DNA of 20,161 nt from CAZXCG01 sp964639205 (GCA_964639205.1 CAZXCG010000024.1:1-20161), one strand, 5' to 3'; positions 8,431 to 15,556 are shown, counted from the first letter of the stretch. The notes: generated by a model from the letters alone, not told the origin. A program made the numbers and translations.

Positions 8431-9018
8431 TTAATCTTTAAACAGCAGCTCCGAGGCTATATCGCTCAGATGTTCACTTTCACCGGAGAATATTGCCGAA
8501 AACGAGCAGTTTTCCTCAATGTCGCCGTAGAGCAGCAGAAAGCCCCCGTCAATATCCGCGGGAGTTTTACAAAGCTTAAGCTCCGATGAAAATCCCTTTT
8601 TTGCCTTTGATATAAAGTCCCGGGGGAGCCGGTCAATGTCGCGCGCATTAAAAGCAATTTCGCAGTCGCTGTCCGAGCTGTATTTTTTAAACATGGAAAG
8701 CAACAGCGAAAAGTAGCTTTCATCATCCGAATTTAAAATAGAACGGCGCGTGTTTTCAAGCATTTCCGCTATAAGCTCCTGCTTTGCTTCAAGGAGCGCT
8801 CTGCGGCGCTCAAGCGCGGCGGCGGATTTTGCACGTTCAATTATATCTTCACAGCGCTGTTCGGTTTGCAGCTTTTCCTGCTCGCAAGCCTTTGCCGCTG
8901 TTTGAACGGCGTTTTCGGCTATTTCCTTTGCTTCAGCCTTTGCGCTATCGGTAATTTTTTTACATATAGCCTCGCTGTCGGCACGGATTTGCTCGATAAT
9001 TTTTTCCAAGCCTGTCAT
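8431..9018 (-). CDS. ntpE: V-type ATP synthase subunit E (peripheral stalk)
   Basis: 195 residues. The N-terminal half (to about residue 100) is a charged Ala/Glu/Lys-rich helix, which pairs with subunit G/H in the peripheral stalk. The C-terminal half is globular and holds the conserved DIDGGFLLLYGDIEENCSF region. I prefer the ATG at 9018 (MTGLEKII, matching usual E starts, with GGTGA 5 nt upstream) to an in-frame GTG three codons earlier at 9027, which has no good ribosome site. It lies 12 nt downstream of K. Confidence 0.92.
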   Translation of the reverse strand: MTGLEKIIEQIRADSEAICKKITDSAKAEAKEIAENAVQTAAKACEQEKLQTEQRCEDIIERAKSAAALERRRALLEAKQELIAEMLENTRRSILNSDDESYFSLLLSMFKKYSSDSDCEIAFNARDIDRLPRDFISKAKKGFSSELKLCKTPADIDGGFLLLYGDIEENCSFSAIFSGESEHLSDIASELLFKD

Positions 9019-9030
9019 ATCGTTCACCGA

Positions 9031-9510
9031 TTAAGGCATAGCGTTAATGCCGAATACACAAAGAATAGATATAAGCAGAGCAAGGATGGCGTATGTTTCT
9101 ACCATTGCGGGGAGAATTATTGCTTTACCCATCTGGTCGGGCTTTTTGGCAACCGTTGAAATACCCGCTACGGAGCATTTTCCCTGATGAATTGCTGAAA
9201 TAAAGCCTGCAATGCCAATCGGGAGAGCCGCAACAAAATAAAGAATGCCCTTTAAAAGACTTATTTCAACAGGATCTCCTATAATACCTACGTTTGCCAG
9301 TATCAAAAAGCTTACAAGCAGACCGTAAATACCCTGTGTGGCGGGGAGCAACTGTAAAATAAGTATTTTACCGAATTTTGACGGATCCTCAGCTAAAACT
9401 CCCTCGGCGGCTATACCTGCCTTGCCGACTGCGATAGCGGAACCGCTGCCCGCAAGAAACGTAGAGAGCGCAGCTCCCAAAACCGCAAAAAACAAACCGA
9501 GATTTTCCAT
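9031..9510 (-). CDS. ntpK: V-type ATP synthase proteolipid subunit K, Na+-type ligands
   Basis: 159 residues, four membrane helices as two fused hairpins forming the rotor ring. The ion-binding glutamate is E138 in helix 4 (PAMVETYAILALL). Helix 2 has L55, T58, Q59 and Y62 (LLPATQGIYGLL) instead of a second acidic residue, and helix 3 has Q109. In E. hirae NtpK the Na+ site is formed by L61, T64, Q65, Y68, Q110 and E139, so every ligand is retained here at constant offsets. This supports Na+ translocation, inferred from residues only. ATG at 9510 with AAAGGACAGG upstream. The 100-N gap lies 30 nt before its start. Confidence 0.95.
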   Translation of the reverse strand: MENLGLFFAVLGAALSTFLAGSGSAIAVGKAGIAAEGVLAEDPSKFGKILILQLLPATQGIYGLLVSFLILANVGIIGDPVEISLLKGILYFVAALPIGIAGFISAIHQGKCSVAGISTVAKKPDQMGKAIILPAMVETYAILALLISILCVFGINAMP

Positions 9511-9540
9511 GAATAATTACCTGTCCTTTCAAATTAAATA

Positions 9541-9640
9541 NNNNNNNNNNNNNNNNNNNNNNNNNNNNNNNNNNNNNNNNNNNNNNNNNNNNNNNNNNNN
9601 NNNNNNNNNNNNNNNNNNNNNNNNNNNNNNNNNNNNNNNN
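9541..9640. other. Assembly gap of 100 N
   Basis: Exactly 100 consecutive N, the conventional placeholder for a gap of unknown size. It falls at the junction of the subunit I 3' end and the upstream region of subunit K. The true sequence presumably contains the I stop codon. Translation through this gap is meaningless. Confidence 0.98.
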
Positions 9641-11676
9641 GTGATTGTTTCTTCTTTTATGTTGTAATGCTTTGTATTTATTTTAAACGGTTCAAACTTT
9701 CTGCCGCCGCCTTCGTAGAATTTCCCGAAGAATTCTACAAATTGCAGACGGTTGGTGTGCACGTAAGCGCCTAAAGCGTTTATGCCTATATTAAGCGTGT
9801 GACCGACGATAAATACCGCAATAAAAACAACCGTACCGATAATCCCCGAGCCGAACATGCTGCCTATCTGGTTGAACACCTGCGCTATTACGCCGGTTGC
9901 CAGACCGAGTGCAAGCAAACGGCTGTAGGATAAAATATCGCTGAGATAGCCGGTGATCCCGTAAAGTCCGTAAAGCCCTTTTGCAATGCGCTTGAACGGA
10001 TTTGTACTGGTTCTGCCGGCAAAAAGCACAATAATAACAGCTCCGATTATAGCCATAACGCCGCCGATCTTTGCGCAAACAGGGGGAAGAAGAAAACCCG
10101 CTATGCTTTCCATCATATCCATAGAAAGAAGCGCAAGTATTCCTCCGCCTACAAGCAGATACCAACTGAAAGCGTCGTAGATAGCGTCGGCAAATTTTCC
10201 GTCGCGTATACTCATATACGCGCTGATTCCGAGACCCGTAAATAAATGGATTATTCCGAAAAGAAACGAAATCATAAGCATATGCATCGGCTCGGCGGTA
10301 GGGGAGAACCAAATCGGAGAATTAAGTCCGGGAATAACGGGTATGCTCCCTTCCGGCATATTCAGCAGCGTTTTACACACAACGTTTATCGCGTCGCCGA
10401 AAAAGCTGCCGAACATCAGCCCCCAAAACATTGTGGAAATCCCGCAGAAGAAGAACATCTTAACGCTCTTTCTGAGACCTTCCTCCATATTTTTAAAATG
10501 CTTCAGCGCCCAGCCGCAGGCAAGCGACATTACAAGACCGTAGCCGGCGTCGGAAAACATTATTCCGAAAAAGAAATAATAGAATACAGCCATAATTGAA
10601 GTCGGGTCTATTTCGGACGGTTTGGGGTAGCTGTAGGTTGCGAGCACGCTTTCTACGGGGCTCAGAACGCTTTTGTTTTTGAGTTTTACCGGGACTTCGT
10701 CGCCACGTGCGTCCTCAAGCTCAACTTCGGCGTCAAAGCTTTGAACAAGATAAGCCTGAAGCTGTTCCGCTTCATCGGCGGAAATATACCCGTGAATAAT
10801 AAATGTGTGTTTTGTATTCGCAAGGCTTTGTATTATATCGTATTTCTCGGCTCGCATAAGATAGTAATCTTCAATAAACGCAAGCGCGTGATTCATACCC
10901 TTATAAGATAAAATCGCCTCAATACACTTTTCTTCCGTTAAACGGCACTGCTCAATTTTTTTAAGGAGAGCTTCTATTTGCTCGGAAGCGGTCGATGTGG
11001 GACTTTCGCCGGATAAATAAGAAAATCCGACCGCTCTCAGCGCATTTTCAAGCCGCGAGGAATTATTTACGCCGCAAACGGCGAAGATACAGGTCTGCCC
11101 CGTTGTATGGGAGATAACCTCTATATCAATGCCGTCAAGCTCCGGATCCTGCTGTGCAAGCTTAACAAGTATTTGCTGTTCGTCAAATGATTCCGGGAGA
11201 GTGCCGATGAAAGCCGCGCTGGTTTTCGTGCCTTTAAACGAAAGCGGAACGTCAAGACCCTCCCATGGAACGAGCGACTCAATCGACGCGTTATATTTGA
11301 CCGTATCGGCCCGAGCCTCGTTTATTTGTTTGTTATACCTTATGATTTCATATGCTGTGTGCATAATTTCATTTGCATCGTCAACAAACATATAGTAATT
11401 TTCAGTTGAAATAGGTTTTCTCCCCGCAAATGAATCAAGCAAGCCCTTTTTTTCTTTATAGTATGTCTGCAATATTTCAAGTGCGGCGGCCGCGGCGGCC
11501 GCGCTTTTCTTATAGGAATTTTGTTGGGGGACAGTGTCTTCCTTTTTGAAAACGCTGTCCTCAAGCGGAAGATTTATTATTTCCATTACACCCCTACGCT
11601 GCAAGGCCTCTAAAATTGCTTTCCTTTGGTTTCGCAGGGCATAGACATAAATACTCTTCATTTTGAGTATTGCCAA
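9641..11676 (-). CDS. ntpI: V-type ATP synthase subunit I (stator a-subunit), 3' end in gap
   Basis: About 678 residues are visible and the C-terminus is lost in the N gap. The N-terminal part (about 1-340) is cytoplasmic with coiled coils. The C-terminal part has multiple membrane helices and the conserved SYSRLLALGLATGVIA with the essential arginine at about residue 586, followed by GHTLNIGINALGAYVHTNRLQFVEFFGKFYEGGG. It forms the ion half-channels against the K ring. The ending KINTKHYNIKEE suggests only a few residues are missing. The start is TTG at 11676 (MAILKMKSI), because AAGGAGGTG lies 8 nt upstream. The ATG five codons later is too far from it. A run of seven Ala near residue 110 comes from a GC-rich GCGGCCGC-type repeat. 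Confidence 0.93.
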
Positions 11677-11843
11677 AACACGCACCTCCTTTTTATTTGT
11701 GATGTGCAACGCGCTGCATAAAGCTTTGCTTGAATCGGAATGCCGCAACGGTTGCAGCGTGCGCAGGGAGCGCATACTGCTCAGGGCTTCAGCGGTAGGT
11801 TATAGCTTCCGCCGAAATCTTAAACCCGACTTCCCGCCTGCGC
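11677..11843 (-). other. Structured 167-nt spacer inside the V-ATPase operon
   Basis: The other gene junctions in this operon are overlaps or spacers of about 10-55 nt (I-K cannot be measured because of the N gap), but subunits G/H and I are 167 nt apart. On the minus strand the spacer has several small hairpins, for example TGCGC/GCGCA around TCCCT, and TGCAG/TTGCA around CGCG. No T-tract and no convincing promoter is present. The subunit I reading frame happens to stay open back to 11775, but the upstream residues do not resemble any part of subunit I. The spacer may serve mRNA processing or set the G/H-to-I ratio, or may be neutral. Confidence 0.4.
11683..11691 (-). promoter_or_regulatory. 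Ribosome binding site deciding a TTG start for subunit I
   Basis: AAGGAGGTG on the minus strand is nearly complementary to the 16S rRNA 3' end and sits 8 nt before TTG (11674-11676). Family alignment (typical starts of the form M-A-x-x-K-M-K) agrees with this start. Confidence 0.8.
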
Positions 11844-12152
11844 TCAGGCTATCACCTGTAAAACAGCGCGGGTAAGCTCTTGCTGCAAAGCGGAGGATTT
11901 CCGCTTTAATTCCGTTACCTCGTTTTGCGCTTCATTTTTCGCTTTTGTAAGCAATGCTTCGGCTTCCTCTTCGGCTTTTTTAATTTTTTCTTCGGAAATT
12001 TTGCGCCGGTCCTGTTCAGCCTCGTCAATCAGCTTTTGAGCTTCCTTTTTTGCATTCTCGATATGCAGACGCGCGTCCGCCGCCGCCTGCGACTGACGCT
12101 GAGCAGCGTCGTTTTCGGCTTTACGGATCTTTTCAACAGTTTCTTTAGCCAT
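11844..12152 (-). CDS. V-type ATP synthase peripheral stalk subunit G/H
   Basis: 102 residues, almost entirely one charged helix rich in Ala, Glu, Lys and Gln, with heptad character (for example EKIRKAENDAAQRQSQAA and ISEEKIKKAEEEAEALLTKA). This matches the small stalk subunit (AhaH or NtpF type) that pairs with subunit E in the peripheral stalk. It is the first gene of the operon, with the promoter at 12201-12229 about 40 nt before its ATG. GGTGGTGA precedes the start. Low-complexity coiled coils are hard to assign by sequence alone, so position in the operon carries much of the argument. Confidence 0.88.
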   Translation of the reverse strand: MAKETVEKIRKAENDAAQRQSQAAADARLHIENAKKEAQKLIDEAEQDRRKISEEKIKKAEEEAEALLTKAKNEAQNEVTELKRKSSALQQELTRAVLQVIA

Positions 12153-12200
12153 TAAATCACCACCGTTTCGGTAAGTATAAGCGCCTGAAATTTTCTTACT

Positions 12201-12229
12201 ATTTTACTCCCAAAATACGCAATAGTCAA
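12201..12229 (-). promoter_or_regulatory. Sigma-A-type promoter of the V-ATPase operon
   Basis: On the minus strand TTGACT (12229-12224) and TAAAAT (12206-12201) are separated by 17 nt, each one mismatch from consensus. Transcription should start near 12194, about 40 nt before the subunit G/H ATG. Confidence 0.7.
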
Positions 12230-12252
12230 GAAAAATTTTATTTACGCCTTTA

Positions 12253-12259
12253 TGTCGAA
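12253..12259 (+). promoter_or_regulatory. Candidate Spo0A binding site (0A box)
   Basis: TGTCGAA, a perfect match to the core of the 0A box bound by phosphorylated Spo0A, lies between the divergent V-ATPase and spoIIGA genes. Spo0A~P activates the spoIIG operon in Bacillus, so a box here is biologically expected. It is far (about 93 nt) upstream of the possible spoIIG -35, unlike the promoter-proximal boxes of B. subtilis, and only 24 nt upstream of the V-ATPase -35. A 7-mer can occur by chance. Confidence 0.4.
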
Positions 12260-12351
12260 CCGGTAACTTCCAAATTCAAATGAATAAGGAATCTGAAAAC
12301 AAAAAATCAACGTAAAGCTCGTAAAATGGAACCTTTTGCTTTGCCCCGTTT

Positions 12352-12384
12352 GTGACATAATTTTTCAGCCAGCCGTGCAATAAT
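12352..12384 (+). promoter_or_regulatory. Possible long-spacer spoIIG promoter
   Basis: GTGACA (12352-12357) and AATAAT (12379-12384) are 21 nt apart. The B. subtilis spoIIG promoter is also an over-spaced sigma-A promoter that needs Spo0A~P. The match is imperfect and no normally spaced alternative is obvious before the spoIIGA start at 12439. Confidence 0.25.
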
Positions 12385-12438
12385 TTAAATACACCGATTA
12401 AAGCGTAATGCCGAAGCGGCGCGCAAGGGGGCATAGAT

Positions 12439-13236
12439 ATGATCGTTTACGTCGATGTTTTACTGTGCGTTAATATTTTTATAAATTTTTTTCTTCTTCT
12501 TTGCGTGAAAAATTTTCTAAAGATAAAATCCTCGCTCCGTAGGCTTTCCTTGGCGGCGGCAGCTTCAAGTCTTTTTTCGCTTACGGTATTTTTGCCGCGC
12601 TTGCCGTTTTTCCTGAGCATACTTTTAAAGGCTTTGTTCGGTATTACGGTGGTTCTTGCCGCCTTCGGGCGCGCCTCATATAAGGTCTTTCTTAAAAGAG
12701 TATGTGCTTTTATGCTTGTAAATTTTGCTTTCGGCGGTATTATGATGGCGGTTTGGCATTTTGCCGAGCCGGCTCCCCTGCTTATTTTCAACGGCGTTGT
12801 TTATTTTGATATTTCTCCGGTTATGCTTATTATTATAACACTGATTTGCTATTTTATTTTACGTTTTGTTCAAAAAGCGACGGGTCGTCAGGAAGCCGGA
12901 GGCAATTATCACACGGTCAAAATAACGGCTGAGGGGAAGAGCTTTACCTGCCTTGGCAAGATAGATACCGGTTGCACCCTTAAAGAACCGTTTTCCGGCG
13001 CGCCGGTAATTGTAGCCGAGCGCAGAATATTCAGCGAGGATTTCAGCCCGGATATGCGCTCCTGCCGTATTATTCCGTTTGAAAGCTTGGGCGGCAGCGG
13101 GATAATCCGGGGCTTTTTGCCGGACGCCCTCAGGTTGGACGACCGCGTTATAAATCAAAAGGTTTATGTAGGCATAAGCGATAAAAAATTTAACGGAGAA
13201 TTTCAGGCGCTGATTAACGCGGAGGTATTGGAATGA
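12439..13236 (+). CDS. spoIIGA: SpoIIGA, pro-sigma-E processing peptidase
   Basis: 265 residues. The N-terminal half (about 1-145) has five hydrophobic membrane segments. The C-terminal half is an aspartic-protease-like domain with the catalytic triad D176-T177-G178 in KIDTGCTLKEPFSG, corresponding to Asp183 of the B. subtilis enzyme, followed by PVIVAE. In the mother cell septum it is activated by SpoIIR from the forespore and cleaves pro-SigE. The ATG at 12439 has AAGGGGG upstream. Its stop overlaps the sigE start by 4 bases (ATGA), the conserved arrangement of spoIIG. Somewhat shorter than the Bacillus protein (about 309). Confidence 0.93.
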   Translation: MIVYVDVLLCVNIFINFFLLLCVKNFLKIKSSLRRLSLAAAASSLFSLTVFLPRLPFFLSILLKALFGITVVLAAFGRASYKVFLKRVCAFMLVNFAFGGIMMAVWHFAEPAPLLIFNGVVYFDISPVMLIIITLICYFILRFVQKATGRQEAGGNYHTVKITAEGKSFTCLGKIDTGCTLKEPFSGAPVIVAERRIFSEDFSPDMRSCRIIPFESLGGSGIIRGFLPDALRLDDRVINQKVYVGISDKKFNGEFQALINAEVLE

Positions 13237-13934
13237 TTTTTTCTTACATATTTCTTAAATTCAGTATGTGGCTTTCCTTCGATGACAACAGTTATTACAT
13301 AAACGGCAGTGAAACACTCCCTCCGCCGCTGAGCTCCAAAGAGGAGCGGGGTATTATGAAAAGAATAACGGAGGGCGATGAATGCGCGCGCAAGCCGCTG
13401 ATTGTACATAATCTGAGACTTGTAGTATATATTGCCAAAAAGTTTGAGTCCTCCAATGTGTATTTGGAGGATCTGATTTCAATCGGTACAATAGGACTTA
13501 TTAAGGCTGTAAACACCTTTTCTCCGGAAAGGAATATCAAGCTTGCCACTTACGCCTCGCGTTGTATTGAAAACGAGATATTAATGTATCTGCGCAAAAC
13601 CTCGCAGCTCAAAAATGAAATGTCAATTGACGAGCCGCTTAATACCGACTGGGACGGCAACGAGCTTTTGCTCTGCGATATTTTAGGCAGCGATCCGGAT
13701 GTTATAAACCGCGGTCTGGAGCAGGAAATGGAGTGCAATTTGCTTTTAAAGGCGGTAGAACGTCTTTCACCGCGCGAGCGGGCAATAATGGAGCTGCGCT
13801 TTGGACTTAACGGCGGGGAGGAGCATACGCAAAAGCAGGTGGCTGACCTGCTTGGAATTTCTCAGTCATATATTTCCCGTTTGGAAAAGAAAATAATAAG
13901 CAGGCTCAAAAAGGATCTGGAAGCGGTCGTTTAG
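13233..13934 (+). CDS. sigE: RNA polymerase sigma-E factor (sporulation, mother cell)
   Basis: 233 residues. It directs early mother-cell transcription after engulfment begins. After the pro-region it matches SigE closely: YYINGSETLPPPL from residue 21, LRLVVYIAKKFE, then the core-binding and -10 region VYLEDLISIGTIGLIKAVNTF and LATYASRCIENEILMYLRK, SIDEPLNTDWDGNELLL, and the region 4 helix-turn-helix TQKQVADLLGISQSYISRLE. It is SigE rather than SigG or SigK because of the adjacent spoIIGA and the pro-sequence. The start at 13233 has GGAGG 7 nt upstream. The pro-sequence is about 6 residues shorter than in B. subtilis and has only one Lys, but is strongly hydrophobic. No sigG follows it here. 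Confidence 0.95.
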   Translation: MIFSYIFLKFSMWLSFDDNSYYINGSETLPPPLSSKEERGIMKRITEGDECARKPLIVHNLRLVVYIAKKFESSNVYLEDLISIGTIGLIKAVNTFSPERNIKLATYASRCIENEILMYLRKTSQLKNEMSIDEPLNTDWDGNELLLCDILGSDPDVINRGLEQEMECNLLLKAVERLSPRERAIMELRFGLNGGEEHTQKQVADLLGISQSYISRLEKKIISRLKKDLEAVV

Positions 13935-13981
13935 TTTTAAAAAACGCGCAGCATGGTAAGTATTTAACGCAATATGCAAAA

Positions 13982-14008
13982 GTCCTGCGTGCAAATGCAA
14001 CGCAGGAC
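13982..14008. terminator. Bidirectional terminator between sigE and the TEP-rich gene
   Basis: GTCCTGCGT (13982-13990) pairs perfectly with ACGCAGGAC (14000-14008), 9 bp, loop 9 nt. On the minus strand the stem is followed by TTTTGCATA, serving the gene at 14041-14742. On the plus strand it is followed by AGAGCATTTATT, a poor U-tract, so it is stronger leftward. It sits between two convergent genes. Confidence 0.65.
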
Positions 14009-14040
14009 AGAGCATTTATTCAACCGACTATCGGCCGATT

Positions 14041-14742
14041 TTATTTGTAGCGATTGGGCGTTCTTCGGCTTGAGTATGAATCCCCGTAATCATCGCGTTT
14101 GCGCGCCGTGCGCGTTTTTAGTTCGTTTTGTCTTATTTGACCTTTTATAAAAGCCGCCTTCTTGGAAAGCATAACAAACGCCGCTATGCATACAGCCGCG
14201 CAGATAATCAGAAGCACACCCACTATTATTATCCAGTGACCGTTATTAGTCGTCGCCGAATTGTTTTTAATGAAAGAAAAGTCATCGCCTGTGCCGTCGT
14301 CGGAGTTTTGAGCCAGTGAAAGACGGATTTGCTCCCAGTCTTCATCGGTCAAAGTGTTAGTATCGGTGTATTCATCAACATTTATTGTTTCAATATTCTG
14401 CGAGGCGACGGCGTTGCTTTCGGGATAGTAATCCGGAGCGTCGGTAGGCAGCGGAATAGTTTCTTCCGTCTGCACGATGTACTCCTCGGTTGGAGGTTCA
14501 TATGCGGCGGTAGGGTCGGTTTCGGGTGATGTGTAGGGCTCGGTAGCCGGCTCAGGCTCGGTGACCGGCTCTGTTTCCGCAGGCGGATCCGTAACGGGAG
14601 CTTCTGTAGTATCCGTAGGGCTTACCGTGGCTTCGGTGCCGGTTGTTTCATCGGTGTTTTCTGCGCTGACAGCAAAGGAAAACGTCAAAAAACAAAGAAC
14701 AAGCGCTAAAACAATGGGAATTATTTTTGCAGTATGTTTCAT
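14041..14742 (-). CDS. Membrane-anchored Thr/Glu/Pro-rich protein of unknown function
   Basis: 233 residues; I do not recognise the family. Residues 1-27 are a signal peptide (basic start, hydrophobic core, likely cut after AVSA). Residues 28-105 are low complexity, dominated by Thr, Glu and Pro with TEP/TDP repeats, probably an extended wall-spanning and possibly glycosylated linker. Residues 130-146 form a short predicted helix (TLTDEDWEQIRLSLAQ). Residues 169-193 are a membrane helix, followed by a basic cytoplasmic tail rich in Arg, Lys, Ser and Tyr. This suggests a type I membrane protein with an outside stalk. It lacks LPXTG. It has its own promoter (14777-14805) and stands alone between sigE and the exporter operon. 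A Ser/Thr/Pro-rich surface protein or a scaffold for the cell envelope are possibilities only. Confidence 0.8.
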   Translation of the reverse strand: MKHTAKIIPIVLALVLCFLTFSFAVSAENTDETTGTEATVSPTDTTEAPVTDPPAETEPVTEPEPATEPYTSPETDPTAAYEPPTEEYIVQTEETIPLPTDAPDYYPESNAVASQNIETINVDEYTDTNTLTDEDWEQIRLSLAQNSDDGTGDDFSFIKNNSATTNNGHWIIIVGVLLIICAAVCIAAFVMLSKKAAFIKGQIRQNELKTRTARKRDDYGDSYSSRRTPNRYK

Positions 14743-14776
14743 CAGGCAATACCATCCTCATTACGTTACTGACGTA

Positions 14777-14805
14777 AGTTTATCACAAACCGGTTGTAAA
14801 ATCAA
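14777..14805 (-). promoter_or_regulatory. Promoter of the TEP-rich membrane protein gene
   Basis: On the minus strand TTGATT (14805-14800) and TAAACT (14782-14777) are 17 nt apart. The expected start of transcription is near 14770, about 28 nt before the ATG at 14742. Confidence 0.6.
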
Positions 14806-14870
14806 TTGCAAATAAAGAAAAAATCCGGAGAATTAAAAAAAGATTATTTCGCACATTTCCTGCAAAAGTG

Positions 14871-14899
14871 TTGTAAAAAAAACCTAAATACGTTATAAT
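14871..14899 (+). promoter_or_regulatory. Promoter of the exporter-flavoprotein operon
   Basis: TTGTAA (14871-14876) and TATAAT (14894-14899), spacer 17 nt. Transcription should start near 14906, giving a leader of about 140 nt. Confidence 0.75.
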
Positions 14900-14905
14900 T
14901 AACGC

Positions 14906-15034
14906 GAAAGTCCTTAATGACAATTTTCTTGCAGGAAATCCTGCACTGCAACCGCGCGCGAGCTTCACCCAAAGCAAATCTGCCGGAGCGCCGCTCCGAT
15001 GTAATTTGCATAAAATTCGCCGATGCAACTTTTT
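14906..15034 (+). promoter_or_regulatory. Structured leader with alternative hairpins (possible riboswitch or attenuator)
   Basis: Three hairpin elements are visible. First, TGCAGG (14930-14935) / CCTGCA (14940-14945). Second, a compound stem: outer GCAAAT (14974-14979) / ATTTGC (15004-15009), inner CGGAGC (14984-14989) / GCTCCG (14993-14998), with an internal loop of 4 and 5 nt between. Third, TTGCAT (15006-15011) / ATGCAA (15023-15028), followed after one C by TTTTT (15030-15034), a weak terminator shape. The second and third stems share 15006-15009, so they cannot form together. That is the usual logic of an attenuator. I do not recognise a known riboswitch consensus. Confidence 0.4.
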
Positions 15035-15040
15035 GGAGGG
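15035..15040 (+). promoter_or_regulatory. Ribosome binding site deciding a TTG start
   Basis: GGAGGG lies 7 nt before TTG (15048-15050). The first TTG of the frame (15006), used by the longest reading, lies inside the leader hairpin and has no such site. It sits directly after the T-run of the third leader hairpin. Confidence 0.7.
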
Positions 15041-15047
15041 ATTGTTT

Positions 15048-15551
15048 TTGGAGCATTTTATTCAGTCTATAACGTCCGGCTTAAGCGGAATTCCCGGCGA
15101 GCTTATCATATTTATTATCTCGCTTCTTCCTGTTCTTGAATGCCGCGGCGGGCTTATAGCGGCAAATCTCCTCGGTATACCGCTGCTCACCGCCCTGCCT
15201 ATATGTCTTATCGGCAATCTTTTGCCGGTTCCGTTTATTTTGCTGTTTATAGAAAAAATATTTGACGCTCTCAAGAACACCCGATTTGTCAAGCTTGTAA
15301 ATAGATTGGAAAGTAAAGCCGAAAAAAGCGCGCAAAAAATTATGAAGCATAAAACCTTCGGACTTTTTTTATTTGTAGGCATACCGCTGCCGGGAACAGG
15401 CGCGTGGACAGGCGCTCTTGTCGCGGCTCTTTTCAAAATTAAGTTCAAAGACGCTTTGAAAAGCATTATTCCCGGCGTCTTGCTTGCGTCGGTAATTATT
15501 TCGTTGCTTTTCTATGGGCTTTTAGACGCAATAGTAATGCTGTTTACATAA
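15048..15551 (+). CDS. COG2426 small multidrug export family membrane protein
   Basis: 167 residues, strongly hydrophobic with about four to five membrane segments. It has the family's two signature regions: LLPVLECRGGLIAANLLGIP (near residues 26-45) and GIPLPGTGAWTGALVAALFK (near 110-129). The Pfam name (small multi-drug export) rests on limited evidence, so the true substrate is unknown. TTG start at 15048 is set by GGAGGG 7 nt upstream. It heads an operon with two flavoproteins, the next starting 5 nt after its stop. Expression may be controlled by the structured leader at 14906-15034. Confidence 0.85.
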   Translation: MEHFIQSITSGLSGIPGELIIFIISLLPVLECRGGLIAANLLGIPLLTALPICLIGNLLPVPFILLFIEKIFDALKNTRFVKLVNRLESKAEKSAQKIMKHKTFGLFLFVGIPLPGTGAWTGALVAALFKIKFKDALKSIIPGVLLASVIISLLFYGLLDAIVMLFT

Positions 15552-15556
15552 TATCT

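Noticed and set aside
9529..9640. Extension of subunit I through the N run to 9529
   Set aside because: Translation of N is meaningless. The reading is closed at 9641 and the stop is assumed to lie in the gap.
11481..11504. GC-rich GCGGCCGC repeat as a possible mobile or regulatory repeat
   Set aside because: It is in frame and simply encodes a run of alanines in subunit I.
11677..11775. Longer N-terminus of subunit I starting at 11775
   Set aside because: The additional residues are Arg/Ser-rich with no family resemblance, while TTG at 11676 has an ideal ribosome site.
14906..15034. A known riboswitch class (yybP-ykoY, guanidine, fluoride, preQ1) in the exporter leader
   Set aside because: None of the conserved core strings of these classes is present by eye. 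It is kept as an unclassified structure.
14783..15056. Two minus-strand open frames upstream of the TEP-rich gene
   Set aside because: They lie across the divergent promoter and leader region, have no ribosome sites and biased random composition.
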